Of a stretch of 64,000 bases of DNA, positions 11,301 through 22,800 are shown piece by piece. The DNA is taken from positions 418,140,283 to 418,204,282 of the forward strand of contig NC_085140.1 in assembly GCF_024139115.2 (NCBI RefSeq), given 5' to 3'. Positions within the stretch are counted from its first letter, which is position 1. Every line of letters starts with the position of its first letter. The notes under the pieces are model-generated. The model worked only from the letters and a program-made list of their open reading frames with translations, was not told where the DNA came from and did no database searches. This stretch comes from Armigeres subalbatus (lineage: Eukaryota; Arthropoda; Insecta; Diptera; Culicidae). The position numbers were made by a program, and so were the translations under genes.

Positions 11301-11620
11301 TATTCCGGCTCGAATTGTAGCATAAATTAGCAGTTTCGTGCCAATTTAATAACCGTCCGCGATTTGTTGGGTTCATCACTGCACTTCACTTCTTCTCAAA
11401 GGGCATTGGAAAAATCAAGTTTTTACTCACTTCTCCGCACATGAGCAGCCCGAAATGTTGATAGAATGCAAATTAAACACCACTTTTTGAAATCAGTCAC
11501 TTATTTGAACCGAAAACTTAGTATAAACTGCTAGATTTGCCCGAAAAAAACGATAAAAAACTGATCACGGAGCGAATGTAAACACCGCGGTGCACCGGCA
11601 CCGGCAGCAGCAAACTAATA
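8311..11620. other. Largely unique intergenic DNA, possible regulatory sequence
   Basis: No transposon ends or tandem arrays are apparent. Segments around 8800-9260 and 10180-10270 have balanced composition with homeodomain-type TAATTA/ATTAAT cores and look more constrained than the flanks. That is an impression, since no alignment could be made. The ORFs here, including 9720-10058 on the minus strand, have no recognisable domain. Confidence 0.3.
11431..11564 (-). promoter_or_regulatory. Possible 5' exon: initiator, short leader, ATG and splice donor
   Basis: On the minus strand an arthropod-type initiator TCAGT (11564-11560) is followed about 120 nt downstream by ATG TGC GGA GAA and then GTGAGTAAAA, a near-consensus splice donor (exon end at 11431). 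The upstream side is GC-rich. This arrangement suits the first exon of a gene running leftward, but no further exons are visible in the window, so it remains a weak candidate. Confidence 0.2.
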
Positions 11621-12409
11621 AGTAGGGTGGCTCAAAAAATAATTTTGCTTCGCCACGCTCAGTTGATTATGATTTATAATTTGGGTGTCATCTAATGGTT
11701 TGGGCTGGTTTGAATAGGCTTACCGTGCGCAGGTCGTTTCAGGTTTGTATGACAGTTGATATGGCGAGGTTGAATTTAACATTATTCTGATTCTGGCACT
11801 CCGTCATTGGGCGATGGCGAGGGGGGAGACCATATGACGGGATGAAATATTTAAGAGCTTCAACTCCATAGACAATCCATATTGAATGGTCGTTCCAATA
11901 GTTGGGAGTCGATTTTAATCGAGGTTGCGATTCTTTCGCATGCTAATTAGGCTTCTCAGAAGGCATTAGTGAAACGTGCAATTCAACAACATACCCAGAA
12001 TTTGTCTGTGATATCTATCGCACCAGGGGCAGATACTTCTAGTCTAGTCTAGTCTACACTATCGTACCAGGGGCAGATACTTCACACAAAAAGTGTGACA
12101 TAAGGGTGAGTATAAAATGCTATATTTGCGTTACGTAATCAATGGATCTTTCCTGCGGGGCGGTTTTCGTTCACTGAAGTCTGAATGTTGCTTTCAGCAA
12201 TGTGGGTTCTCTTTTCGCCAGCGTTTGGAGGGAAAGCGCCGTAATCAGTGTAATAAAAAGTTAAGTTTCCCATTCTAGTTTTCATACAAACTTGAACCGG
12301 CTTGCGCTCAACCACTTTTTGTTCAAATCGGTTTTTCTAGGACACTCGGAGCATGGGACGGCTTCGAGTGAGCGTGATGGTGCTGGGTCGTTTTTTGAAC
12401 CACCCTACT
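11621..12409. mobile_element. Non-autonomous DNA transposon, 789 bp
   Basis: The left end AGTAGGGTGGCTCAAAAAA and right end TTTTTTGAACCACCCTACT are inverted repeats with one mismatch. The flanks TAATA (left) and AATA (right) suggest a short AT-rich target duplication. A 'CCAGGGGCAGATACTTC' motif is repeated internally near 12026 and 12067. No transposase-like ORF is present. Confidence 0.65.
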
Positions 12410-12572
12410 AATATTCTTTGGTTTTTATAAATACGACACCAATACTACTACAGTATATGAAAGTTTTTACTGTACCAATACTATCAAAGCTTTGTTTTGG
12501 TACTCAACCCACCTTCACCTTAAAGAAGGTTCTTTAACGTAAACGATCCAAAAGTTACGATTTATTTTACGT

Positions 12573-15168
12573 CCACTCGGAATCCCAACGGATTCCACTC
12601 GGAATCCCAACGGATTCCACTCGGAATCCCAACGGATTCCACTCGGAATCCCAACGGATTCCACTCGGATTCCCAACGGATTCCACTCGGAATCCCAACG
12701 GATTCCACTCGGAATCCTAACGGATTCCACTCGGAATCCCAACGGATTCCACTCGGAATCCCAACGGATTCCACTCGGAATCCCAACGGATTCCACTCGG
12801 AATCCCAACGGATTCCACTCGGAATCCCAACGAATTCCACTCGGAATCCCAACGAATTCCACTCGGAATCCCAACGGATTCCACTCGGAATCCCAACGGA
12901 TTCCACTCGGAATCCCAACGGATTCCACTCGGAATCCCAACGGATTCCACTCGGAATCCCAACGGATTCCACTCGGAATCCCAACGAATTCCACTCGGAA
13001 TCCCAACGGATTCCACTCGGAATCCCAACGGATTCCACTCGGAATCCCAACGGATTCCACAATTAATCAAAATGTATTCCACTCAGAATCCCAATGGATT
13101 CCACTCGGAATCCCAACGGATTCCACTCGGAATCCCAACGGATTCCACTCGGAATCCCAACGGATTCCACTCAGAATCCCAACGGATTCCACTCGTAATC
13201 CCAACGGATTCCAATCGGAATCCCAACGGATTCCAATCGGAATCCCAACGGATTCCACTCGGAATCCCAACGGATTCCACTCGGAATCCCAACGGATTCC
13301 ACTCGGAATCCCAACGGATTCCACTCGGAATCCCAACGGAATATCAACGGATTCCACTCGGAATCCCAACGGATTCCACTCGGAATCCCAACGGATTCCA
13401 CTCGGAATCCCAACGGATTCCACTCGTAATCCCAACGGATTCCACTCGGAATCCCAACGGATTCCACTCGGAATCCCAACGGATTCCACTCGGAATCCCA
13501 ACGGATTCCACTCGGAATCCCAACGGATTCCACTCGGAATCCCAACGGATTCCACTCGGAAACCCAACGGACTCGGAATCCCAACGGATTCCACTCGGAA
13601 TCCCAACGGATTCCACTCGGAATCCCAACGGATTCCACTCGGAATCCCAACGGATTCCACTCGGAATCCCAACGGATTCCACTCGGAATCCCAACGGATT
13701 CCACTCGGAATCCCAATGGATTCCACTCGGAATCCCAACGGATTCAACTCAGAATTCCAACGGATTCAACTCAGAATCCCAACGGATTCCACTCGGAATC
13801 CCAACGGATTCCACTCGGAATCCCAACGGATTCCACTCGGAATCCCAACGGATTCCACTCGGAATCCCAACGGATTCCACTCGTAATCCCAACGGATTCC
13901 ACTCGGAATCCCAACGGATTCCACTCGGAATCCCAACGGATTCCACTCGGAATCCCAACGGATTCCACTCGGAATCCCAACGGATTCCACTCGGAATCCC
14001 AACGGATTCCACTCGGAATCCCAACGGATTCCACTAGGAATCCCAACGGATTCCACTCGGAATCCCAACGGATTCCACTCGGAATCCCAACGGATTCCAC
14101 TCGGAATCCCAACGGATTCCACTCGGAATCCCAACGGATTCAACTCAGAATTCCAACGGATTCAACTCAGAATCCCAACGGATTCCACTCGGAATCCCAA
14201 CGGATTCCACTCGGAATCCCAACGGATTCCACTCGGAATCCCAACGGATTCCACTCGGAATCCCAACGGATTCCACTCGGAATCCCAACGGATTCCACTC
14301 GGAATCCCAACGGATTCCACTCGGAATCCCAACGGATTCCACTCGGAATCCCAACGGATTCCACTCGGAATCCCAACGGATTCCACCCGGAACCCCAACG
14401 GATTCCACACAGAATCCCAACGGATTCCACTCGAATCCCTACGGATTCCACTCGAATCCCAACGGATTCCACTCGGAATCCCAACGAATTCCACTCGGAA
14501 TCCCAACGGATTCCACTGAATCCCAACGGATTCCACTCGGAATCCCAACGGATTCCACTCGAATCCCAACGGATTCCACTCGGAATCCCAACGGATTCCA
14601 CTCGGAATCCCAACGGATTCCACTCGAATCCCAACGGATTCCACTCGGAATCCCAACGGATTCCACTCGAATCCCCACGGATTCCACTCGGAATCCCAAC
14701 GGATTCCACTCGAATCCCAACGGATTCCACTCGGAATCCCAACGGATTCCACTCGGAATCCCAACGGATTCCACTCGAATCCCAACGGATTCCACTCGGG
14801 AATCCCAACGGATTCCACTCGGAATCCCAACGGATTCCACTCGAATCCCAACGGATTCCACTCGGAATCCCAACGGATTCCACGGAATCCCAACGGATTC
14901 CACTCGGAATCCCAACGGATTCCACTCGGAATCCCAACGGATTCCACTCGGAATCCCAACGGATTCCACTCGGAATCCCAACGGATTCCACTCGGAATCC
15001 CAACGGATTCCACTCGGAATCCCAACGGATTCCACTCGGAATCCCAACGGATTCCACTCGGAATCCCAACGGATTCCACTCGGAATCCCAACGGATTCCA
15101 CTCGGAATCCCAACGGATTCCAGTCGGAATCCCAACGGATTCCAGTCGGAATCCCAACGGATTCCAGT
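12573..15168 (+). repeat. 22-bp satellite, about 118 units, with 396-bp higher-order copies
   Basis: The unit is GGATTCC, ACTC, GGAATCC, then CAAC. The two 7-mers are reverse complements, so each unit can form a 7-bp stem with a 4-nt loop. Most units are identical or differ by one base. A distinctive pair of variants (GATTCAACTCAGAATTCC and the following unit) occurs at 13741 and again at 14137, exactly 396 bp (18 units) apart. Between about 14430 and 14890 many units have lost 1-2 bases. The array is interrupted once at 13060-13080. It opens in several frames on both strands, producing false ORFs up to 372 codons. Confidence 0.95.
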
Positions 15169-15420
15169 CGGAATCCCAGATGAGTTCCACTCGGGATCTC
15201 ATAAGATACCACTCAGTATCCGAACTCGGAAACCGATCGGACTTCACATGGAACCACTCAGAAATCTGAACGGTTTTCATTAGGAATGCAAACAGATTCC
15301 ACTAGAAATGCGAGCGGATTCCATTCGGAATGCAAACAGATTCCACTAAAAATCCTTTCGGATGACAATGAGAATCAGAACAGATTCCAAACGGATTCCA
15401 CACACAATCTAAACAATTCT
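15169..15420 (+). repeat. Decayed right margin of the 22-bp satellite
   Basis: Units remain recognisable (GATTCCACTAGAAATGCGAG, GATTCCATTCGGAATGCAAA) but diverge progressively away from the array. The left edge of the satellite is, by contrast, abrupt. Confidence 0.7.
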
Positions 15421-15873
15421 AGCGAAAAACATCCTTCCAATAGAATATAGATAACAAGGTGTTCAACACCTTCTTATTCACTACTTCGATTAGAATGCAC
15501 AAATGCAGTTGACCTCTAAAGCAAAGAACTGAATGTAGTTGACGAGAGCAGTATGCAGTTGACCTCTACAAACATGAAACCCCAAAACTACCCAATGGTA
15601 AATTGTTTTCAATGAAAACCGTACTTTGGCCCAATAACCCAATTTCGATTGAACCGAAATCGATTGTGTGAAATGTGAAGAAATTCACAAACGTAATGCA
15701 TATTTTTTTTTCCCAAATTCCATTTTTTGAATCGAAAACAATCGTTTCGTTGATGGTCGATTCAAATATTTCCACGTGTTACGTCTTTCTGCCAGCAGTT
15801 TAGCTTCTTTTTTAGATTTTTGTTTTGACATATCTAGTTTCAAGCATCCGAATTCCCACTTCGGTGTACTAAC
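15421..15873. other. AT-rich interval; short GCAGTTGACCTCTA triplication
   Basis: ATGCAGTTGACCTCTA-like words occur three times between about 15500 and 15570. The rest would be the 5' part of an intron if the exon call at 15874-16041 is right. Confidence 0.35.
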
Positions 15874-16041
15874 CCCGGACTTGATAGTGTGTAATGCATA
15901 AATATTCGCAATGAGCAAAAATACACCCAGTCCGAGCAAGGGACCCGCTCTGACCTGCGTCCGCCACATCGCGAACCCTCGGTGCACATCGTCCCAGCGG
16001 AACGAACGTAAGAACAGGACCACCCAAGTAGAACCATTCAT
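15874..16041 (-). CDS. Putative first coding exon, N-terminal signal anchor
   Basis: Reading leftward from ATG at 16041 gives about 56 codons. A second in-frame ATG at 15969 starts MWRTQVRAGPLLGLGVFL and continues LIANIYALHTIKS: a basic stretch followed by an about 17-residue hydrophobic segment, as in type II membrane or secreted proteins. The reading reaches CCGGG followed by GTTAGTAC, a plausible splice donor, with the exon ending at 15874. Upstream (16042-16250) is GC-rich with CAG/CAA-rich runs, typical of a mosquito 5' leader. The downstream exons would lie to the left, beyond the satellite, and are not seen. I do not recognise the protein. Without a splice, the frame continues to 15685 with a basic tail. 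Confidence 0.4.
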
Positions 16042-16681
16042 TACGTTTTCCCGCTGTTGCTGCGCTCGCTGGCTGCCGCTGCTGTTGCTCCTTGGCGCAC
16101 TGCAAAGTCGTTGGGTCCGTCGTCGTTGTCGTCGTAGTCGGTTTGCTGGATGATGGTTAATGCTTGCCGCTCCGGTCCTAACAAATACGCGCCCGTTCCT
16201 AGTACCGTCTCATTCTTGCAAAAACGTCCCAAAAGTGGTCCCTCCGTCGACTTCGGAAGTTTCCGTCAGTCGTTTGTTAGTGAGAAAGCGTCATGGGGAG
16301 GAGGGGGGCGTCAAGCGGGGAGTGTATTTTATGCATCACGCATAACCTTTCGGGGCTGCAAATGTGCATACGAGCTCGGTCGGTGCAAACATAGGCGAGC
16401 ATGTGACACGAGACCGGCAGGCTGCGTGGCGGGTTGTTGGCCGGTGACGGCGGGGTCACCCCTTATTGGCGCGTTTAATGTCTTTATGTTCGCAGTTTCG
16501 GGGAGTTGGTTTGGTATGGCATATATTTGCGGAGTTGTTTGTTGGTACCGGGTAATGAGTGAGTTGAATGAAAAGCTGCCACCGGTCTGTAAACCGACGA
16601 CTGTCGATTAGATGCGAGAGCCGATAACTTTTTAGAAACGTAAGCTATTTCTCGCTTTTTTAATTTATTCACCCAACCGGT
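16042..16681. other. GC-richer unique DNA, possible leader and promoter of the 16-kb exon
   Basis: Non-repetitive, clearly higher GC than its surroundings, with CAG/CAA-rich sequence on the minus strand. The 153-codon plus-strand ORF here has no domain and overlaps this leader-like sequence, so I treat it as chance. Confidence 0.3.
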
Positions 16682-16956
16682 GATTGTTAGATTTTCTAAT
16701 AATTCTGTATAAGAACCTACCCAAACCTGTATAATAACTGGGAATATGCAAAATTGTTTGATTCTTGAAAAAGCTTGCAGAATTGTAAGAATTGTATACA
16801 CTATTTGTATGAGAATATAGCATTTTCGCATATGCCTAGTTCTTATACAGATTTGGGTTTTTTTTAAGGTGTTTTTTTTATTTTTAATTAAGTTCAACAC
16901 CCAAAAAGGTTTGGGTAAGTTCTTATACAGAATTGCTAAAAAATCTAACAATCGAT
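16682..16956. mobile_element. Foldback MITE, about 275 bp
   Basis: TGATTGTTAGATTTTCTAAT (16682) with ATTCTGTATAAGAACCTACC mirrors GGTAAGTTCTTATACAGAAT and the following AAAAAATCTAACAATC ending at 16956. A third, internal copy of CTTATACAGATTTGGGT lies near 16842. Confidence 0.65.
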
Positions 16957-18119
16957 GCTTACTAATCATAATATGTTTATTTTGTCATTGGTTCATCCAT
17001 CTACCCAAAAACGAAATCAGAAACGAAACAGGTCGAAATGTGAGCCAAATTATAGGCGAATTAGTTGAAGTCATTTCAGCTATGATTAATTGCTACAAAA
17101 CCCTCAAGTTCTAATTGATCGTAAATCCAAGTATCTCACTGATCCGCTCGTCGAATGCAAACCCCGCCGGCTTCTCCGATGTTGTTGTGCGCACTCCAAA
17201 GACTGCACTCAATAATTCATATCTCAACAATCCACCGGAGACCCCCCACCGCGCCGGAGCCGATGCTTACCTGTCTCGCCGTGCCGCCACCCACGTCGCA
17301 ATTTTCTGAGGCGCGATTGTGGCCCAATTCTTTCACCGCTGCCGCTTTTCTTCTATATATCTGTTTCTCCCTTTCAGCCCGTCACTGTCACCCTGGACAG
17401 CTCTGCTGTAGTGCTCAACGGTAAAATGATTCGCTTTTAATGTCTTATTTAGTCGGGTTGGCCCGTTTCCCTCGTGTTGCCTTTCCGCACAACCGACCCT
17501 GGACACGGAACCGACACAAGAGGGAATCCCATAAACATCCATCCACGCAAGAGGAGACATCGAGCCGGGGCAGAGAATAGTGACAAATTGAATGCGCAAC
17601 TATGACTCTCTACGGAGACCTCCAACTATTCAGCTTATTCATCGGTGTGAAGAGGTTCCTCGGAGGTTCCTGACAAAACACTAGTCCGGAGGCTTTGCAT
17701 CTATTCGGGATTCCGTTCGTTTGTTCGTTCGTCAGTCCGTTCGTCTGTTTTGGTCTTTTGTGATCGAATTAAGCTTTTATGACATAATTCATGCTCACTC
17801 GGGAAGTTGCTTTATTCTATCCCACAATATTTGGAACGCTGATAAACGAGACCTCATATAGACAGACTCCTAGCCGGCTGCACAGTGGCAGGAACAGAAC
17901 TGAAATACATTATAATTTAACATGAGTAACATGGCCATATACACTTTTACTCTTCTTTTGACATTGGACAACGTATTACCCGAAAATACTGGGTATAAAA
18001 TCAAAATACGATACTGTCACGAAAGTATGTGAAATTTTGAACGTAAATAGCACCTTTATCTTTCGATCAACCACAGCGTTTTCTATCAAGTTTTTTAAAT
18101 GTTTTATTTATAAAACTTT
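16957..18119. other. Unique DNA, GC-rich at 17130-17600
   Basis: No recognised gene or repeat. The 17130-17600 part has balanced composition with short unrelated ORFs in several frames; an exon or regulatory sequence is possible but unsupported. 17700-17760 is a (TTCG)-type simple repeat. Confidence 0.3.
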
Positions 18120-19720
18120 AAAATTTGTTTATTATTTATTATTTTATTTTTTTTTAATTTTTAAATTTTAAATTTTTAAATCTCTAAATTTTTAAATTTT
18201 TAAATTTTGTTTGACTATTATCGGCTCTTTCAGTCTTATAAAGCAGCTAAAACGTTATTGCATCTATTTTCCGACGTTTCGGTGTATATTTCACCTTCTT
18301 CAGGGATTTAGAGGCTACGTTTTGTTGTGTATGTGTGTGTCCTGTCTGACATAACGTTGTCAATTAACAATGGCGTCTCACTACGGTTCATACGTCTCAT
18401 TATTTTTGCACTGCACTGTGGTTTTCGAAATATTTCTTGTGGTATTTGAGCTTTATCCCACCTACACTCGCGATAAAAGCTTCTCTGGATTTATCGCCCG
18501 CGCACTAGTGATGGCGTATCTATCTGTTTTACCTGTTAATTGACAACGTTATGTCAGACAGGACACACATATACACAACAAAACGTAGCCTCTAAATCCC
18601 TGAAGAAGGTGAAATATACACCGAAACGTCGGAAAATAGATGCAATAACGTTTTAGCTGCTTTATAAGACTGAAAGAGCCGATAATAGTCAAACAAAATT
18701 GAGCACAACAGTCAAAAGCATCCTTTCTTATAAATTTTAAAATTTTAAAATTTTAAAATTTTAAAATTTTAAAATTTTAAAATTTTAAAATTTTTAATTT
18801 TTAAAATTTTTAAATTTTTAAATTTTAAAATTTTTAAATTTTTAAATTTTAAAATTTTAAAATTTTTAAATTTTTAAATTTTTAAATTTTTAAATTTATA
18901 AATTTTAAAATTTTAAAATTTTAAAATTTTAAAATTTTTAAATTTTTAAATTTTAAAATTTTTAAATTTTTAAATTTTTAGATTTTTAGATTTTCAGATT
19001 TAAAATTTTTATATTTTTGAATTTTAAAATTTTAAAATTTTTAAATTTTTAAATTTCTAATTTTTTAAAATTTTAAGTTTTTAAATTTTTAAATTTTAAA
19101 ATTTTTAAATTTTCAAATTTTTAAAATTTTAATTTTTTAAATTTAAATTTTTAAGTCCTTAAATTTTAAAATTTTAAAATTTTAAAATTTTTAAATTTTT
19201 AAATTTTTAAATTTTTAAATTTTTAAATTTTTAAATTTAAAAATTTAAAAATTTTTGAATTTTTAAATTTTTGAATTTTTGAATTTTTTAATTTTTAAAT
19301 TTTTAAATTTTAAAATTTTAAAATTTTTAAATTTTTAAATTTTTAAATTTTTAAATTTTAAAATTTTAAAATTTTTAAATTTTTAAATTTTAAAATTTTA
19401 AAATTTTAAAGTTTTTAAATTTTTAAATTTTTAAATTTTTAAATTTTTAAATTTTTGAACGTTTAAATTTTTAAATTTTGAAAAATTAAAATATTTTTAC
19501 ATTTTTAAGTTTTTAACTTTTTTAATTTCCAAGTTATTAAATTTCTTAAGATTTTTAAATTTCCAAGCTCTTAAATTTTTTAATACATATTTTAAATTTC
19601 TCAATTTCTAAAAATTTGAATATTAAATCTTTAAATACTCAAATTTTATAATTTATAAATCTCTTAATTTTAAAATTTTAAAATTTTCATGTTTTTCCTT
19701 AAATTTTCAAATTTTGAAAA
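18120..19720. repeat. AAATTTTT/AAAATTTT low-complexity array
   Basis: Almost pure A/T in 7-8 bp units alternating runs of A and T, mostly self-complementary, over about 1.1 kb plus the interrupted left part. A 498-bp foldback of normal composition sits inside it at 18203-18700. Units degrade toward 19500-19720. Confidence 0.9.
18203..18700. mobile_element. Foldback element with near-identical 167-bp arms
   Basis: 18203-18369 is the reverse complement of 18534-18700, with only one mismatch found by eye (TATGTGTGTG against TATATGTGTG). The loop is 164 bp. Each arm carries CCTGAAGAAGGTG and, a few bases on, CACCGAAACGT, a hammerhead-like core reminiscent of Penelope-like element termini. No ORF of note. 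Confidence 0.85.
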
Positions 19721-21904
19721 TTTTTAGATCTTATAGTTCCTAAACCTAAAATATAGTCTTATGTTCGAATTCAAGATTTTGAGATTTTTAGATTAATTTC
19801 TGAATTAATCATACGCTGTTTTGTGCTTACTGGGAGCCATGATTTTTTATTTTCAATTTTAAATTGTAGCATTTCTTGTTTTATTTCTAGTTGGATGCAT
19901 GTCTAATGTGAATTCATTTTTAGCATATTGAATTCCTTAATTTTCACCCAGCTTTTAATAGGAGGTCCACCACTGTGCGTATGAGAAGACCGATAGGACC
20001 ATCCTGGGAGTGAGTAAGTCAAGATCGGTTGAATGAATGATACAAGAGAGCTATTGTTACTGTGAGATTCTTGAATCATATTCCAATGAGTCATATTTGC
20101 TTTTGGAATTCAAAATCACCTTACTCTAAATAAGATTTAGCTAACACAAACTGATACGTTTTTAGCAACACCAAATTGGCAACAATCGAACAACTAAGTC
20201 TTGTCCTTCAGCGATCTCCCTTACGACCTGTTGAAAACATCCTCCGGTTTCACTTTCCAATAGCTGATCCAAACGCGCCAGCAAATTGACGACCCGATGG
20301 GCATGGATTATGATAAACTCCCGGAGCCATTCAGACTCGAGATATTATTATTGGCAGGCTGGGTGGTCCGAATTTTTTGAGTCCCGTGGCGACATCTGCG
20401 CACATTTGTACACTTTGTTGCACGTACGGCAGTCAGTCAGCCAGTCATTTGCTGAGTCGATGGTGGTGGACTTTTTTTTTGTTCATCTCCTTCCCGAAAG
20501 CAGATATCTTTATTACTGCATCGCTTCTCGGGTTTTGGCGTGTCGTCGGAATCTGACGAGGTCCCTTGACGGATGGCCTACCCGTGGCGTTGTTGGCTGT
20601 TGGCGATGGAAAAGAAATGAGAGCCATTAAAAATTTTATGCGTTTGCTGGCGAGTGTGTGCAAAAAAAAGTTTTTTTTTCGGGATTACTTCGAAAGATGA
20701 GCGATTGTGAAGTGCGTGGCTGGCTGCTGTGGACTTAGTGGAGGTCTTTGACTTGGGTGATAAATAGGATCCATTATGATATCATCTTTACGAGCGTACA
20801 GGAAAGGAATGTTTGTATTCCTTTCAGATGTACAATGGACGATTGTAATCGACAATCGTATAGTTTGAAGTTTTATGGCTTAATTATGACCGAGACGAGA
20901 ACTTTGTTTATGGTCATATTTAATTTAGTCATTTGTTGATTTCCGATATCAGATTTGATTTATCGAATGTATTTATCAAAGAAACAAGAAACCTCAAATT
21001 TAGCGAATGCTTTATGATTACTCAAGGAACTATTGCTTAAAACAATATGCAAACAATATTACCCATTAAATGCTAAATAGCTGCATCGCCTTTTATAGCT
21101 GGAATTTATACATCTATCCAGAATGAAGAAATTTACTGATTTCTCTTATTATTTTCGAAACACGAGAATGAACGAACTCACAAAAATTCTATAAATAGCA
21201 TAAAATACAAATGATATTCCCACGATTTTGTTACATTCATATTTTTCTTCAACTTATGGTAATAGGATTTGATTGTTCCTATTAAAATTAAGTGTAACTG
21301 CCAACAATGGTTGAGCTCATCGTTGTGGGTGGTCTCGTCAAAGTCACTAGTTTCAAAACACCAAGGTTTAAGTGGCCGAAAACACACAATCTCCGATTTT
21401 ATTACTTTTATGCAGAAATTTTGTCACAAATTGTCTCAACCCGAATCAGCTGTATCTCGGTATATCGGTTTCCGAGTACGAGGAATAATTTATTAACGAG
21501 TCCCATGCCCGTACGGTCGGTATCAAGTTCAGAAACATTTTCGCTTATCTTTCATCCAAAAGCACCAAGTGGAAAGTCGCTGGAATCGACATCTGTGTCA
21601 ATGAAAGAGTCATGTTGTGGTGGAACCGAAAGGTGCCCAGGCTCACCGCGTGGCCATAACAATAACCGAACCGACAATAATAAAGCAAAAGCAAAGCGTC
21701 CAAACATAAAAATAATCTTCTTTAGATTGAAATGTCAAAATATTGGTTTTCTCCTCGTCTCGGGCTCTCCCAGCCCGGTCCCGACCTGAGAGGCCCAGCC
21801 AGTGTCGTGTTGTGACGGTGCCTTTCCGATCTTTGCCTTATTTTCTTCCATCATAATCACGTTCCGTTTCGGGGGTGTGCTTACGTTAAGGGTGTGTGAT
21901 ATTT
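19721..21904. other. Unique intergenic DNA
   Basis: No transposon or gene recognised. 20280-20740 and 21420-21720 have more balanced composition and could hold regulatory or exonic sequence; their ORFs (114 and 160 codons) show no domain. Confidence 0.3.
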
Positions 21905-22170
21905 ATAACTAGCAGACAGGGCGAACTTTGTTTCGCCTAAAATTGATTTATTCTCTGATTAGTTCTCGAGTTAAGCACAAATGTGTGTTCCATTTGTATG
22001 GGAGCCCCCCTTTCCAAAAGGGGGAGGGGTCTCAAACCATCTTAAGAACCTTCCCCGATCCCAAAAATCTCTGCATGCAAATTTTCACGCTGATCGGTTC
22101 AGTAGTTTCCGAGTCTATAAGGGTCAGACAGACAGAAATTCATTTTTATGTATATAGAAGAAGAAGATTT
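21905..22170 (+). mobile_element. Dispersed LINE/SINE-type 3' tail
   Basis: Contains GGGAGCCCCCCTTTCCAAAA, CATGCAAATTTTCACG and GATCGGTTCAGTAGTTTCCG, followed by GTCAGACAGACAGAAATTCA and a short TATATAG tail. This sequence is widespread in arthropods as the 3' region of non-LTR elements. Clade not determined. Confidence 0.55.
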
Positions 22171-22243
22171 GGTGCCTTTTAACTGAGATTACTATCTCTT
22201 TTATGGCATCCTATTACTGGAACGTTGCAAATTATATACTTTA

Positions 22244-22476
22244 CTAGTTGACCCGGTAGACGTTGCTCTGCACAGTAGGCGAACTGCCCATACGGAATTT
22301 CCATGCGAATCTTAATTTTAGTTTATTACGATTTTCTCAACCCTACTCGAGTCGTGATTTTCGCATGAGGTAATATCATAAAAACCCGTCGAAAACGATA
22401 AAAAACTTATTTGCTGAAAGAATGAAGAAAATCCATCCAGCCATTTTCGATTTATACGGATACGAACACAGACCAT

Positions 22477-22517
<41 letters not shown>

Positions 22518-22520
22518 AGA
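22244..22520 (+). mobile_element. Dispersed repeat, copy 1 of a tandem pair, with (TA)n tail
   Basis: Begins ACTAGTTGACCCGGTAGACG, ends GAACACAGACCATTTTATT followed by a (TA) run. Its neighbour at 22534 repeats the same order of blocks. Confidence 0.55.
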
Positions 22521-22533
22521 AAGAAAATAAAAA

Positions 22534-22800
22534 CTAGTCGCCGGGTTGACGTTATCCTACATAGTAGGCGAAAATGCGTTGTGAACTGCCCTTGCGAAAT
22601 TTCCATAAGAGTCTTAATTTTTGTTTTTTACGATTTACTTAACTTTACTCGTGATTTTCGAATTAAAATTATCATATAAACCCGTCGGAATAACAATCGT
22701 ATCCGCGGAAAGAATGAAGAAAATCCTTCCAACATTTTTTGAGTTATATGGATATGAACACAGACCATTTCATTTTTATTATATAGAGATATAGATTTTA
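22534..22800 (+). mobile_element. Dispersed repeat, copy 2 of the tandem pair
   Basis: AACTAGTCGCCGGGTTGACG through AAGAATGAAGAAAATCC to GAACACAGACCATTTCATT parallels 22244-22520 in the same orientation, as if copy 2 had inserted at the microsatellite tail of copy 1. Confidence 0.55.

Noticed and set aside
12573..15168. CRISPR-like regular repeats
   Set aside because: There are no unique spacers; the units are contiguous and the genome is eukaryotic.
12515..15280. Long ORFs (up to 372 codons) of repeated RVESVGIPSG-type peptide on both strands
   Set aside because: They are read-through of a 22-bp satellite, open in several frames at once, with no start context or homology.
16150..16611. 153-codon plus-strand ORF
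   Set aside because: No domain, and it overlaps the likely 5' leader of the minus-strand exon candidate; GC-rich DNA keeps several frames open.
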